From Antedon mediterranea (lineage: Eukaryota > Echinodermata > Crinoidea > Comatulida > Antedonidae), in the NCBI RefSeq assembly GCF_964355755.1, contig NC_092673.1, forward strand, positions 16,623,001 to 16,683,000: a stretch of 60,000 nucleotides of DNA, read 5' to 3'. Below, one piece after another: positions 11,591 to 22,300 of the stretch (the first letter of the stretch is position 1; the number at the start of each line of letters is the position of its first letter). The position numbers and the translations under genes are program-made. Below the pieces are notes generated by a model. That model was not told where the DNA came from. It saw only the letters and a list, made by a program, of their open reading frames with translations, and did no database searches.

Positions 11591-13744
11591 ATGGCGTCCA
11601 GACGCAGGCACGGTTCTAATGAACGTCACGAAGACAGTAAGAAAGTAAGAAAACTTGATACTGTGTGGATATCATCTGATGATGAAGATGATGATGATGA
11701 TGGACCTTCAACGTTAGCAAAATCTGCTACCGTAACACCTTTAAATTATGAAATATTTCAACGGCCGCCGAATAACGTGCCCGAAATTGATTCGGAGACT
11801 GAAGTTCAACCGGAGCAGCAGCAGCATGCAGGTGATGTATACGACGACGGGTTTTTGGAACGTGATACCGATTCGTCGTACAGAGTACAACACGACGACT
11901 CAAAAAATAAGATAAGAAATCTTCATTTTGTAAAAGATAAAGTAAGCGGCAACATTTGGTATAAAGTACCGAAATGGTTGGACGCAAACGCCGTAAACAA
12001 CTTTACCAAAAGAAATGAACCGTTTACAATTGAAAACATCGTTTCGTTTACAAAACTGTCTGTGTACTTGAACAATACAATTGCTCTGGATAAAATCAAG
12101 CAAATGCTCATAAACACAGGCATTGTATTCCCAAAAATCTCAACGGATACAATTGAAACAATTTCGAAAGAAGCGACAGTAATGTTTTTTGATCCGATTA
12201 GAACTGCAGTTGTACTCCAATTGATTCACGCGACAATCCAACGGGAAAAAGCATACGCAATATCGAGTGTCATTGCCGATTCGTTGATTTTCTGGGCACC
12301 GCTCATTCACGATTTGTTTGTTAAGAAACCAGATTTGATTTCCATGTGGATGTCTCAGATTCCGCCATGTTTCTTTGACAAATTACTGAGTCGAAACGCT
12401 CGCAAAAGCGGTTACAATGCAGACGTGAATCGGTTAGTGACCGTATGGGTTGCATCATTGCCCGACAACAAGATCAACGCGACAAGCATGGGCATTCTTC
12501 TCGACTCGTCCGTATTCTCGCCGTATAGAATGAACGAACACAACAACAACGTCGTCGTCGATGATTTACGAACCACCGACAGAATCAAGACGCTCTTGAA
12601 AATGTCTGCTCGACCACCGGAACGTCAACTTGCCTGTCAGGACACACCGAACGCATCTGTTTTTACCGTTCTTTCTTCCGGTGACGTGTACATGAATCAT
12701 GCGTTCACAGGTACAACCATACTTGTCATTCGACCATTGTTTCATGACGTAACAATAAAGGGCGTTTTAAGTTGCACGAGTAACAAGAACACACTGTACG
12801 CCGTCTTTGAAACAGATTTTCAAGTGTACGAGTGCACCAGAGAAACCCTGAACAAGGGCGGTATAGCAGAATGGACTAAAATTGGCGAAATGCCTGTCGT
12901 TTGCCGGCATCGTTGTGGAATGCAAATGTTTTGTTTTCTGGATAGATTGCTAGTGTTTGTTGGTGGTAGATTCGAAACCGGCGCACCGACTGACATGTTA
13001 GACTTTCTAGGAACCGACATGAGTAGATGCGATACTGAAAAATATGGATTCGTGTATGACACGATACGAAAAGAGTGGTTTGCTTTCAATACGACGTATC
13101 GTTATTACTCGAGTAAATGGTGCAAAGGAAACGAGTCAAACGGTGAAATCGAACTGTTCACTATCGGCAACGTCATGTGCACTAGAGCTGAGCCTAAAAC
13201 GGTTGTTTCTAAGCTTTCAATAATCTCGAGCCAATTGATGGCCGACGTTGACATTCCGAACAGAATACTTCCGTCTCGTTTCGTTGATAATTTTGCCAAA
13301 TCATACATTCGACACTTGGACAAAAACACGTCGCTTATACACGACAGTGGACACATTTTTGTTGTCAACAATGAACATGTTTTTAAACGTAATGAAAAAC
13401 ACGGCCCGTGGTTCAGGCAAAAAGTCAGATCAACCGTAAAGTTTCCTTTTATTTACGACGTATTAGACGGAATACCACGCATGATTGGCGGTTACAACCC
13501 GGCAACAAGGTCTTGGCATTCTATGGCTCCAACCAAATTGAACAGGTTCGTAAAATTTGAAAACGCCGGACCTCGTCCTCCGTCACACGTCATATCAGCG
13601 TCTATACGAAGTGGATTCTCAAAACATTTTCATCACGTTTGCATGCCCGTTACAGAACATAATGAGACAAGACATTGGCCTTTGTTTTCGTTGGTATCGC
13701 TTTACATCAGAACCAATTGTGACGCATGGATACAGAGGCGTTGA
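11591..13744 (+). CDS. BTB/BACK/kelch-like protein
   Basis: It encodes 717 residues from the ATG at 11591. An acidic N-terminal tail (poly-Asp near residue 30) is followed by a helical region that resembles a degenerate BTB-BACK module (about residues 130-330) and then a beta-rich C-terminal half with kelch-like blades. Examples are LLVFVGGRFETG and MIGGYNPATRSWHSMAP, with the kelch double Gly and the following Trp. Kelch-BTB proteins normally act as Cullin-3 substrate receptors, and poxviruses and some other large DNA viruses carry them. The gene has the same architecture as the one at 54490-56355. The 3' end overlaps the next gene by 19 bp in another frame. Confidence 0.6.
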   Translation: MASRRRHGSNERHEDSKKVRKLDTVWISSDDEDDDDDGPSTLAKSATVTPLNYEIFQRPPNNVPEIDSETEVQPEQQQHAGDVYDDGFLERDTDSSYRVQHDDSKNKIRNLHFVKDKVSGNIWYKVPKWLDANAVNNFTKRNEPFTIENIVSFTKLSVYLNNTIALDKIKQMLINTGIVFPKISTDTIETISKEATVMFFDPIRTAVVLQLIHATIQREKAYAISSVIADSLIFWAPLIHDLFVKKPDLISMWMSQIPPCFFDKLLSRNARKSGYNADVNRLVTVWVASLPDNKINATSMGILLDSSVFSPYRMNEHNNNVVVDDLRTTDRIKTLLKMSARPPERQLACQDTPNASVFTVLSSGDVYMNHAFTGTTILVIRPLFHDVTIKGVLSCTSNKNTLYAVFETDFQVYECTRETLNKGGIAEWTKIGEMPVVCRHRCGMQMFCFLDRLLVFVGGRFETGAPTDMLDFLGTDMSRCDTEKYGFVYDTIRKEWFAFNTTYRYYSSKWCKGNESNGEIELFTIGNVMCTRAEPKTVVSKLSIISSQLMADVDIPNRILPSRFVDNFAKSYIRHLDKNTSLIHDSGHIFVVNNEHVFKRNEKHGPWFRQKVRSTVKFPFIYDVLDGIPRMIGGYNPATRSWHSMAPTKLNRFVKFENAGPRPPSHVISASIRSGFSKHFHHVCMPVTEHNETRHWPLFSLVSLYIRTNCDAWIQRR

Positions 13745-14241
13745 AACACATTTTACTACTACTACTCATACTACTACTACTACTTTACCACCATCGTTGT
13801 GTAATGTGCATCGATGAACGTCCGGACTTGTTAATTGGATCGGTGTACGTTGACAGAGTATCGCCGTTTCTATATCACGACGCATGCATTAGAGAGAGCG
13901 AAAAATATGCGTGCATTGACATCATCGAAGACGGTACTCATATTGTTACGTGTTGTGATGAATGCGGTCGATGGGACGGTATGAAATATTCTTTAGAAAC
14001 GTGTAGCCTAAACCGATCGGCTGATGATCAATGGCTTCTCGTACCGGACAATGATGGATGCGATCTGTTTGGTTCTCATTGCTTTTTTCCATTAGGTGAA
14101 AACGTGGGAAGGTGCGTTCCCGCTCTGTTTGGTTATCCAGAAACTATTCCCGTATCGGATGAGTGCTTTCAACGATGTAATGTAGACGCGGCAGTATATG
14201 AGCCGATGTCGATAGAAATCTTGTGCGTATGCGACATTTAA
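13726..14241 (+). CDS. Secreted cysteine-rich protein
   Basis: It encodes 171 residues with a textbook signal peptide (a Leu/Ile run LLLLLILLLLLYHH at residues 10-23) followed by a domain with many cysteines, including CCDEC and a CNVDA..CVCD end, so several disulphides are likely. There is no second membrane segment, so it is probably secreted or luminal. The ATG lies inside the end of the preceding kelch-like gene (19-bp overlap), which suggests co-transcription. I do not recognise the fold. A virus-encoded decoy or binding protein is a guess only. Confidence 0.65.
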   Translation: MDTEALKHILLLLLILLLLLYHHRCVMCIDERPDLLIGSVYVDRVSPFLYHDACIRESEKYACIDIIEDGTHIVTCCDECGRWDGMKYSLETCSLNRSADDQWLLVPDNDGCDLFGSHCFFPLGENVGRCVPALFGYPETIPVSDECFQRCNVDAAVYEPMSIEILCVCDI

Positions 14242-15631
14242 AAATTGTATATATACAGCACCAAACTTTAACTGCAATGCAACTATGTTATCTACATTGC
14301 TACATTAAGTAAATTGAAAAAAAAAAGGGGGGGGGGAGGAGAGGTTGGGGGTTTTTACGTAATAAGCTGTGTTTATCAGTTGATTTTATTTTGTACAATT
14401 TTACTATATCTTGTTTTGTATTCATTTGTGTAAAGTAATGATCTACTGTATGTATCGATGTAAATTGAGGGGGGGGGGAGGGGTAGGATAGTTGCTTTTG
14501 CCTTTTTTTACTTTTCTGTTAATTGTTATATTTTATATTGTGAAGGATGCACCTTTGTGCTAAGTGTGCTAAAGATCTAAAGGTGTAATTCCAAATAAAT
14601 AAATGCAAAACTTTTTGTATGTAATTCACTTTTATTTTAATGTTGTCACTTTCTTATGGATTAATAAAAGAAAATAAATTTGATACAGCACATTTTTTTG
14701 TTTTTGTTTTTCTCTCTCTCTATCTCTCTCTCTCACTCATCTCGCTCTTATAGAAACTGATGTTAAGCATTACTAATGCGTTTTCCACATCTCCCCCCCC
14801 CCCCCGCGCGCGCGTCTATATGGGTCGCGTCACAACTAAAGGAGCCGCCGGCCTTGTGTCGCAAAAGCTATAATATTGCTATAATTAGCTTTGAATGTTG
14901 GAATAGTCAATTTAAAATAATTATTTTTTTCTTACATATTCGACATATTCAACTATTATAGTTTACTTGTCCTTAAAACTTAATTTTGTTCCAAAATACA
15001 TACATTTTGACGTTTTTTTATAGACAATATTGTAAGGTTTTGTGTGGAATTCTGACTATTTCAGTCGTAAACGGCCGGCCAAAAATCATCTACCTTATTT
15101 TTCAATCGAATGTTCCCGCCTTTCCAAACATTGTCACAACTGGTATGGTTTTAAAGCTTGTAACGTCATCTTTCAGAATATCATGAATAAACATTTAAAT
15201 ATGCAATCATAGTCCAATCACAATCACTTTTATAAAGGCTTCGGCCTTAAATACAGCCAAACAAAAGGGACTAATCGCGTCCTCTGATTGGTCAATCACT
15301 TGTGAACGTGCGTAGACGTATTGTTTACTACCTTGGTAAGCTGTTCGCACGAGGTTTACAGTGTGCTACTACATTATTGTCCTACTTTAGTGTTATAATT
15401 TACAATCTTTTAATAAACTATACTATAATTCTTTTGCATCATTCAAATTAATAGTTTGATATAATTAATAGAAATGTCAGAAATTCTGATAATGAACGAT
15501 CAGAAAAAGTCATAGCTGACGCTTTAAATGCTAGCCTTCTTGCTAATGCTAAAGCCTGGATGATGGGGATAGACGAAGATTCTGACGGCGAGGATAGTTA
15601 TTGAAAACGAAGAAGAATGTGTAAGAATTTG
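14242..15631. other. Non-coding stretch with microsatellites and a promoter-like block
   Basis: It holds poly-G runs near 14328-14338 and 14469-14479, polyA signals (AATAAATAAA near 14598), a CT microsatellite near 14710-14740, and a poly-C/(CG)n run near 14793-14814. At 14817-14845 lies a GGGTCGCGTCAC..AAAGGAGC motif also found near 16.12 and 31.93 kb. Around 15210-15300 are CCAAT boxes and CTTTTATAAAGG (TATA-like). A short acidic frame end (SLLANAKAWMMGIDEDSDGE) stops at about 15603; it may be a relic of a host or transposon gene. Confidence 0.45.
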
Positions 15632-16150
15632 TATAGGCCTAATCATGATCTAGAGTAGAAGTGAGTTATGTTAACAGATTGTGTGTGCTCAAAATAATCC
15701 ATTAATCAACATAATTATGTAATTTTTAATTGTTGTATTTTATATATGAAGATGATAATAAAATTGAAAGAAATTAAAGTGTAATCTATACTCGTATTCA
15801 TTGTTTAAGTGTTAAAAATTTCATGTAGATTCAGTAATAATAACTAATGGTATCCAAGGCGAATGTGTTGTGGTTATTGAATAAAACCAATGTAATGGTC
15901 CACTGAACTTAAAAGGCTGTTTTCTAATTGTTGATAATCTATTGAATTCGGAAGTAATCTATTGAATTCGGAAGTTCTTGGTTGAAATAGGGTCATATCT
16001 TAATTGCCTTGAAATAAATTATAAAGCAAGTTACATTATTTTTTTTTAGAAAGCTTAAAGAATGGAGATTAATATTATAATAATAATTTAAAAAAAAAAA
16101 AATAATTTCAACCCAAAGCTCCTTTTGTGGTGACACGACACATATCTCTT
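15632..16150 (+). repeat. Left arm of a large inverted repeat
   Basis: This segment matches the reverse complement of 31920-32612 through many shared blocks: CCTAATCATGATCTAGAGTAG, ACAGATTGTGTGTGCTC, CATAATTATGTAATTTTTAA, the doubled ATCTATTGAATTCGGAAGT, GGTCATATCTTAATTG, and at the inner end GGTGACACGACAC. The arms are diverged and have indels: about 90 bp extra here near 15818-15905 and about 230 bp extra in the other arm. Confidence 0.8.
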
Positions 16151-16224
16151 TTGTAAAATAGGATACAAACTAAACGTCGCCGCGCGTCTTTGGACACTCA
16201 CACTCACACACACATTAGGCTATT

Positions 16225-17109
16225 ATGGGGGGGGGGGGGGGGGGCGAGGGAAATGGTAGATATAAAAAGAGAAATTTTAACAGAAAAAAAAGCACAACAA
16301 AACGGGAAATGATGCTGCGAAGATCAGTAACTGAAAAGCTGAGAATTCAAAGAACAGAATACTTTGAAGAGAGATTTAAACGAATTCTGTTGATCAAAGG
16401 CTACGATGTACATCGAGACGTTTACACAGACCATACCACTCACGAAATTTATTATGACCATCAATGGTACATTCCGGGGGAAGCGGATGTCCGGATTTCG
16501 AAAAGTATGGACTTTCATCCAACGATAGCACACACGGACTTGTTAGGAAAACCGATATTGAAAATGATGATCGCATATCTACTCCAGGGAGCGAATATAG
16601 AATTCGCATACACTGGTCGACGTAGGCCTACGTATTTCATTGAGGAATTGGACGAGTATCTGCAAAGAATTCGGTTGCAATACATCAAAGGCGTAATTGT
16701 ACAGTTTTACGATTTTACAAAGACAGGAAAGAGGGAAGTCTTGACAACTTTCTATCATAATGTACTGGATGGTATGGAACGTGAAATGACCAGAAAACAC
16801 ACTTTCCTACCGAAAACTCTGTGGGATGTAGTAGAGAACATTTACGTTCCACAGGGACTCTCTCCTCTTCCAAAGTCGTTTATAGCAGGCACGCAGATGG
16901 CTATGCAAAAGGAATATAAATTTATCATGAAGAAATTACATCCCCACATGACACCGGAGCTCATACAAGAATATTCTAAATTCACTACATCTGATATTCC
17001 GGACGACATTCGCATTTCCGAAAGATTCCGTCTAAAGAAGAGTGAAGAAGAAGCTGACAAAGACGATGTAATGAAGACATTTGTAATATTTCAAATTCAT
17101 CATGATTGA
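16225..17109 (+). CDS. Basic 294-residue protein of unknown function
   Basis: The first ATG (16225) is followed by an 18-base G run that encodes a Gly stretch, so the extreme N-terminus depends on homopolymer length. A second start at 16309 (MMLRRSVTEKLRIQRT) would avoid it. The rest is a globular, basic, alpha/beta protein with many Tyr, His and Arg residues and no signal peptide or membrane segment. I do not recognise it. A (CA)n tract at 16199-16213 precedes the start, as in five other genes here. It converges on the F-box gene and is followed by an A-run and an AATAAA signal (17169). Confidence 0.65.
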   Translation: MGGGGGGEGNGRYKKRNFNRKKSTTKREMMLRRSVTEKLRIQRTEYFEERFKRILLIKGYDVHRDVYTDHTTHEIYYDHQWYIPGEADVRISKSMDFHPTIAHTDLLGKPILKMMIAYLLQGANIEFAYTGRRRPTYFIEELDEYLQRIRLQYIKGVIVQFYDFTKTGKREVLTTFYHNVLDGMEREMTRKHTFLPKTLWDVVENIYVPQGLSPLPKSFIAGTQMAMQKEYKFIMKKLHPHMTPELIQEYSKFTTSDIPDDIRISERFRLKKSEEEADKDDVMKTFVIFQIHHD

Positions 17110-17260
17110 AAAAAAAAAAAAAAATTATAGAATGCATTTGCTTTTTCTTTTAATAATTCTTTTTCTCGAATAAATATCATTTTTATTACAGAACATTTTT
17201 GTTTTGTTATTATTATAAACACATGTTATGTATACTTGTTATATAAAAAAATCGATTTCT

Positions 17261-18589
17261 TCAACCCGTTTCAAGAAACATCTCAATGGGAACCAATACG
17301 CCTGGCTCGCGGACATACTCACAATCGAGCCAACGATAGCCGGATGTCTCGTACAATCGTTTAGCGAAAAGACGTTCGTCGAAGAAACACATATTATGTA
17401 AAGTTAACTTGACGACGTTGATGATTGGTGTCATGAATTCAGCCATGCCTGCCTCGTCGATATTCATTTCGATCAGGTTCAAATGCCTCAGTGCGGTGTT
17501 GGGGCTCGTTTCCATCTCACCGAACGGATCACCTTTGCAATTCTTTATCGTTATCGTGTTCAGGTTCGGATGTTCCGACATGACAACAGAAAGAAAACCT
17601 TCGTCCACTATTGAATTTAGCAGAAACAAAGTGGTCAAAGAGTCCCAGCTCATCAATCGCAAGCCGACTGACATGTCGACTCGGTCATCCGTGTAGCCGT
17701 CCAACGAAAGTTCTAGAGAGGTTTCTTTTGAAGATTCGGCGAAATGGTCGATGGCCGCATTTAAACTGGTCCGATTGACCATCTGCATCCACACTGTGTC
17801 TTCTTTGTTTCGTGTGTAGGGACGAACCTTCAACACTTCGGTTTCTTTCCACACGGACGAGACTGTGATTAGGTTAAAGTAACGTCCAACATCTGCCCCG
17901 TTGGAGCGTCCGTCGTACACGATCAACAGCCTGTAGTTCAGATTTTGATCCGTCTCCGTCATGTCGCAGTTGGTCAGTACCACGTAGTAGGTATATTTGC
18001 TAGAAAATCCATCGGGAACCAGGGTTTGGCGAACGTCGTCCAAGTGCACTTTCATGTTTTTGCAATGTATCGATGAATGTCCTATTTTGTCCGACGGGAT
18101 TAGTTGATTGGCAGCCGGGTGGAAAACAACACCGGTGCACGAGTCCAATTCCAAATACTCCAAGCAGACCACCGTTTCTTCCAAGATGCGATGCAGTGTT
18201 CCCTCTCTAAAATGCACATTCTTCAGCACTAGGTTAGACATGTAGAATTGCGGCAAAGTCGATTGCGAATCGAGAACCGGCTTAAACTTTCGCTTCACGC
18301 ACATCAACAGGCTTCCGGCGGATGGTCGGCAGCTTTGAAACGTGTCAACCGTACCGTGACGTTTACGTTTGCACAGTTGTACGGCCGCCTCGGTTGCGAT
18401 CAATTCCAAATCGCCCAACAATCCGGTCATGTAGGGACTCGAGTTGGCCAACTCTAACTGAGACACGTAATCCATGAAGGAGAAAATGTACAGCAGCAAT
18501 TCGGTCGGCAGGTTGCACAAATTACAACGGTCGTTCGTTCGTTTTTGACATCGTTTCGCTCGTTTCCTTCTTTTTCTTCTTCCTGCCAT
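17261..18589 (-). CDS. F-box protein with leucine-rich-repeat-like C-terminus
   Basis: It encodes 442 residues starting at the ATG at 18589, with a very basic N-terminal tail (RRKRRKRAKR). Residues about 26-60 form an F-box (LPTELLLYIFSFMDYVSQLE), with the Leu-Pro and hydrophobic spacing that binds Skp1. The remainder has irregular leucine-rich segments (LEYLELDSCTG, LNTITIKNCKG, LRHLNLIEMNI) like the substrate-binding LRRs of FBXL proteins. The expected role is a substrate receptor that redirects an SCF ubiquitin ligase. The gene is intact and intronless. Its start lies next to a TTTAATTTTTTAATTTATTT A/T block that may be the promoter. Confidence 0.75.
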   Translation of the reverse strand: MAGRRKRRKRAKRCQKRTNDRCNLCNLPTELLLYIFSFMDYVSQLELANSSPYMTGLLGDLELIATEAAVQLCKRKRHGTVDTFQSCRPSAGSLLMCVKRKFKPVLDSQSTLPQFYMSNLVLKNVHFREGTLHRILEETVVCLEYLELDSCTGVVFHPAANQLIPSDKIGHSSIHCKNMKVHLDDVRQTLVPDGFSSKYTYYVVLTNCDMTETDQNLNYRLLIVYDGRSNGADVGRYFNLITVSSVWKETEVLKVRPYTRNKEDTVWMQMVNRTSLNAAIDHFAESSKETSLELSLDGYTDDRVDMSVGLRLMSWDSLTTLFLLNSIVDEGFLSVVMSEHPNLNTITIKNCKGDPFGEMETSPNTALRHLNLIEMNIDEAGMAEFMTPIINVVKLTLHNMCFFDERLFAKRLYETSGYRWLDCEYVREPGVLVPIEMFLETG

Positions 18590-18892
18590 TTTAATTCTTT
18601 TTAATTTTTTAATTTATTTATTTTTTAGATGTCTTTTCGGCAAAATCTGACATTCGACTGAGATGTTTTGGAAACGTCAAGTTCCATTTTATGCATTCTT
18701 AGCGAAACGAATAATTCGCTAGAGCGTATAGGTAAAGTATCTGAAAGGTATTCGAGCTTTTGCGTGCCTGATTCGATTTTGTATGCATGTGAACTAGTAA
18801 TGCATCTGTTATCGAATACGTTTCGATATTATTATAGTAGGTTTTGTTTGTTTCTTGGCGGATTATAATGTATTTTAAACTCTATTATTTAG

Positions 18893-19260
18893 TCTTTATT
18901 ATAATCCACAACAAACGCGGTGGGTATAATATTGCACCATCATTATTTTATGTGTGTGTGTATTAAACATAGCATCTAGGGTGAATATTAGTCTTTATAT
19001 CGACGTCATCTACAACAAACGGTGGGTATCTGACGTATTTCATAACGCATCCAGATTGCAAGCGTGGGTATAATATTGCACCATCATTATTTTATGTGTG
19101 TGTGTGTATGTGTGTGTATTAAACATAGCATCTAGGGTGAATATTAGTCTTTATATCGACGTCATCTACAACAAACGGTGGGTATCTGACGTATTTCATA
19201 ACGCATCCAGATTGCAACCGTAGGTATAATAATATTGCACCGCCATTATTTTAGCATCTT
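18893..19260. repeat. Tandem repeat of about 155 bp, 2-3 diverged copies
   Basis: Shared landmarks are GTCTTTATATCGACGTCATC, ACAACAAACGGTGGGTAT, GACGTATTTCATAACGCATC, GGTATAATATTGCACCATCA and a (TG)n stretch. They occur partially from 18893, fully from about 18990 and again from about 19148. It lies immediately upstream of exon 1 of the membrane-protein gene and may contain its promoter. Confidence 0.7.
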
Positions 19261-19361
19261 ACGTGTACTAAATATAGCTGACATCATCATGGGTAGGTGA
19301 CATCATACAAGTATAATGTATTATAGTACGACTCTCCGTTTACAATCACTATGCAAGAGAA

Positions 19362-22300
19362 ATGGATTTGATGACACTCGTAGTGTTTGTGCTCTCGACG
19401 ACCAATGCAATGTCCATATTGTACGGTACGTTTTCGGCTGCTCAACATAGGTTATCAATGTCTGATTATCACCGGGAGTTTTACAATCAAAACTCACGAG
19501 ACATTTGGATGATGTAAGTAAAAAAAAAAATTGTTTTTCTGCTTCATCTTCTTCTATTACTTTTCTAGTTACTTATGCATAGGTCACGTCTAGGCTAGGT
19601 AGGCCTAAATTGCATGTATTGCAAGTTGCTAGCCAGGTAGCGATTTTTTTTTTCGTACATAATTTGGGGACCCCTCATGAAACGTCACAAAATAAACATG
19701 AATAATTCATCAGTTAAATTTGTTTTTCCGTGTGCACCCAAGCGTATAGCAACAAGAAGTGATTAAACTAAAGCGATACGATTCTTTCTACAGTAGAAAA
19801 AATTACGCGGCCTGGGATTCTAGGTCAATTCACGTGATTGCCTTCGCGCCCTCTTCTTCACACACACACCACTGGCATGCATAATGTGTCAAGGCTAATC
19901 GTAATTCTGCTATTTTATTATCAAACAATATGTACTCAAAGAAAAATGCGCGTATATGAACACATGAGATGGGAAAGATTAGACCCACGAGAATAAAAAA
20001 TGTATTTTTGTGTAATGTTTATTGTTTAATTTTGCTGACTTATATTAGTATTACTCGGACTGTGTCATACCTAACACACACACACACACACACACAGCTA
20101 CTACTTGAATAGACCGTGGGTTTAGAGACTAACATTAGGCCTAATACATGTAGTATTAATAGAAACTATCATTTTTTAACACGTAATTCTTTAGTAATAA
20201 ATTATATTAAAAACACCATAAACTAAAGGCTGATTATTTTGACAATCCACACAAAACGCCGTTATTCTTTTATGAAATTGCACGCCGCAACCACAGCGTA
20301 GATAGGCCTAGAATCGTACCGCGCGCGCACTTGTGTAATCACTTCTTGTTGCTATACGCTTCGGGTGCAAACGGAACAAGAACATTTTTATTAACTGATG
20401 AATTATTCATGTTTATTTTGTGACGTTTCATGAGGGGTCCCCAACTTATGTACGAAAAACAAAATCGCAGCCAGGTAGGCCTGTCCCCCAAAATGTATTT
20501 TATTTTTACTGCTTTTGGAATACCTGTACATATACAGTCAATATATAAAGTGTTGCATGTAGTATGCCTATGGACTTAGTGAGTTATGTTTTGTATAATC
20601 CACTGTGTTGTTGCTGGTAATGTGTTTACATTGATATAGAAAAGTTATAATTTTGAAATACATTGTATGTTTCTACGGTGGTTTCGTTATTGACAAAAAG
20701 TCATACCCCCTCTATAGTTTTAATCTTAATATTTCCATAACCTAACCAGAGAGGGCGCACTATAATAATAATAATAATATTTATTTGGAACAACACTTTT
20801 TTAACAGTGGCACACATGCGTAGATGGTGCGTCCATACCAATCACAACATTAAAAATAAAAACTGAAACGAAAATAAAACATATTTGAGATAATGACATA
20901 AAATTTGACTCGAAAATATGAATATTCATGAGAAAATGTTAAATGAGCGGTTATTTTATCTTACTATGGGATGGCGAGAAAAAAAGCGTGTTTCTTCGAA
21001 GCCTGGTGAGTAGTTGAAATTTAGAGTGTAAATATGCTTAAAATTAGTAATTATTCAATGTAAAAATATGGTTAAATTTGGATATTTATATATAATTAGT
21101 TGTTAGTCACTTTAGGAACTGAGATTTATTTTATTTCGTAGGCAATTGTTACGAGAATTGTTAATATAAGGTTTCAGCTTGACGTGAACCGTATTTGAAT
21201 TGTATACAGCATGGCCAAGATCGCCCCATCTAGTAGGCCTAGGCTACCCCCACGACGTGGGTAGTCAGGTCCACTTACCAGGTTGACGCGACTTGGCTTG
21301 GCTTGTATATAAAGATAATGATTATTTTTGATTTAAAAAAAAATACATTAGCCTAGGCTTAGTTTAGGTGATAATATTAATGTAAAATTTTAAAACTTAA
21401 CATAGGCTAGCCTAGGTAGGATGGATATCTGGATGGGGTGGACTGGGTAATAATAATGATTAAATCAGCGATGATGTCCAGTATACTAGCTAGCCTAGGC
21501 CTAGTAGTAGTAGTAGTAGTAGTTAGTAGGCCTACTAGGAGGCTAGTATATCCACCCATTAATTAATGAATTCAGTAATATAAAAGATACTGTTTAAATG
21601 GTATGTATATTATTTAACCTAAAACCGTTTGTTTTAATATTTATAGTATTAAACAGTTTTTTTTAAAGGGTAATGAGGAAAAAATATGTACTTTTTACTT
21701 TAGTCAGCTTTGTCAAAATGTTTGTAGGCATAGGCCTAGTCCCTCTATTTAAATAAATACTTGAGTTGACAACACTGCAGTTAAATTAATATTTACTGAT
21801 CCAAACATGTCTTGGCATTTAAACAAATAACATATAATATTTTTTTTTCAGAACACATGGATGTGCTCCAATCAATATTGTCACAGTCAAAAGTGATGGG
21901 CATTGAAGTTAAATGAAAAGGGTAATTTGCATAGAACTATTCAGGTGTATTACAAAGGATGCCATGGTTTTGGCACAGAATGTATAAGAATATCAAATGA
22001 CAGTTCTCCTACTATACATCCACAATAACAGGAATGAATTCAGTAATATAACAGATACTGTTTAAATGGTATGTATATTATTTAACCTATAACCATTTGT
22101 ATTAATTCTTATAGTATTAAACAGTTTTTTTTTAAGTAAGTGAGGAAAAAATATGTACTTTTTACTTTAGTTACCTTTGTTTTGTAAGCATAGTCCCTCT
22201 ATTTAAATTAATACTTCAGTTGACAATGCTGCAGTTAAATTAATATTTACTGAACCAAACATGTCTTGACATTTTAACAAATAACATATAATATTTTTTT

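Noticed and set aside
16225-16260. Gly-run N-terminus of the 294-residue protein as a real motif
   Set aside because: It is a homopolymer G tract whose length is unreliable; a second start at 16309 is available.
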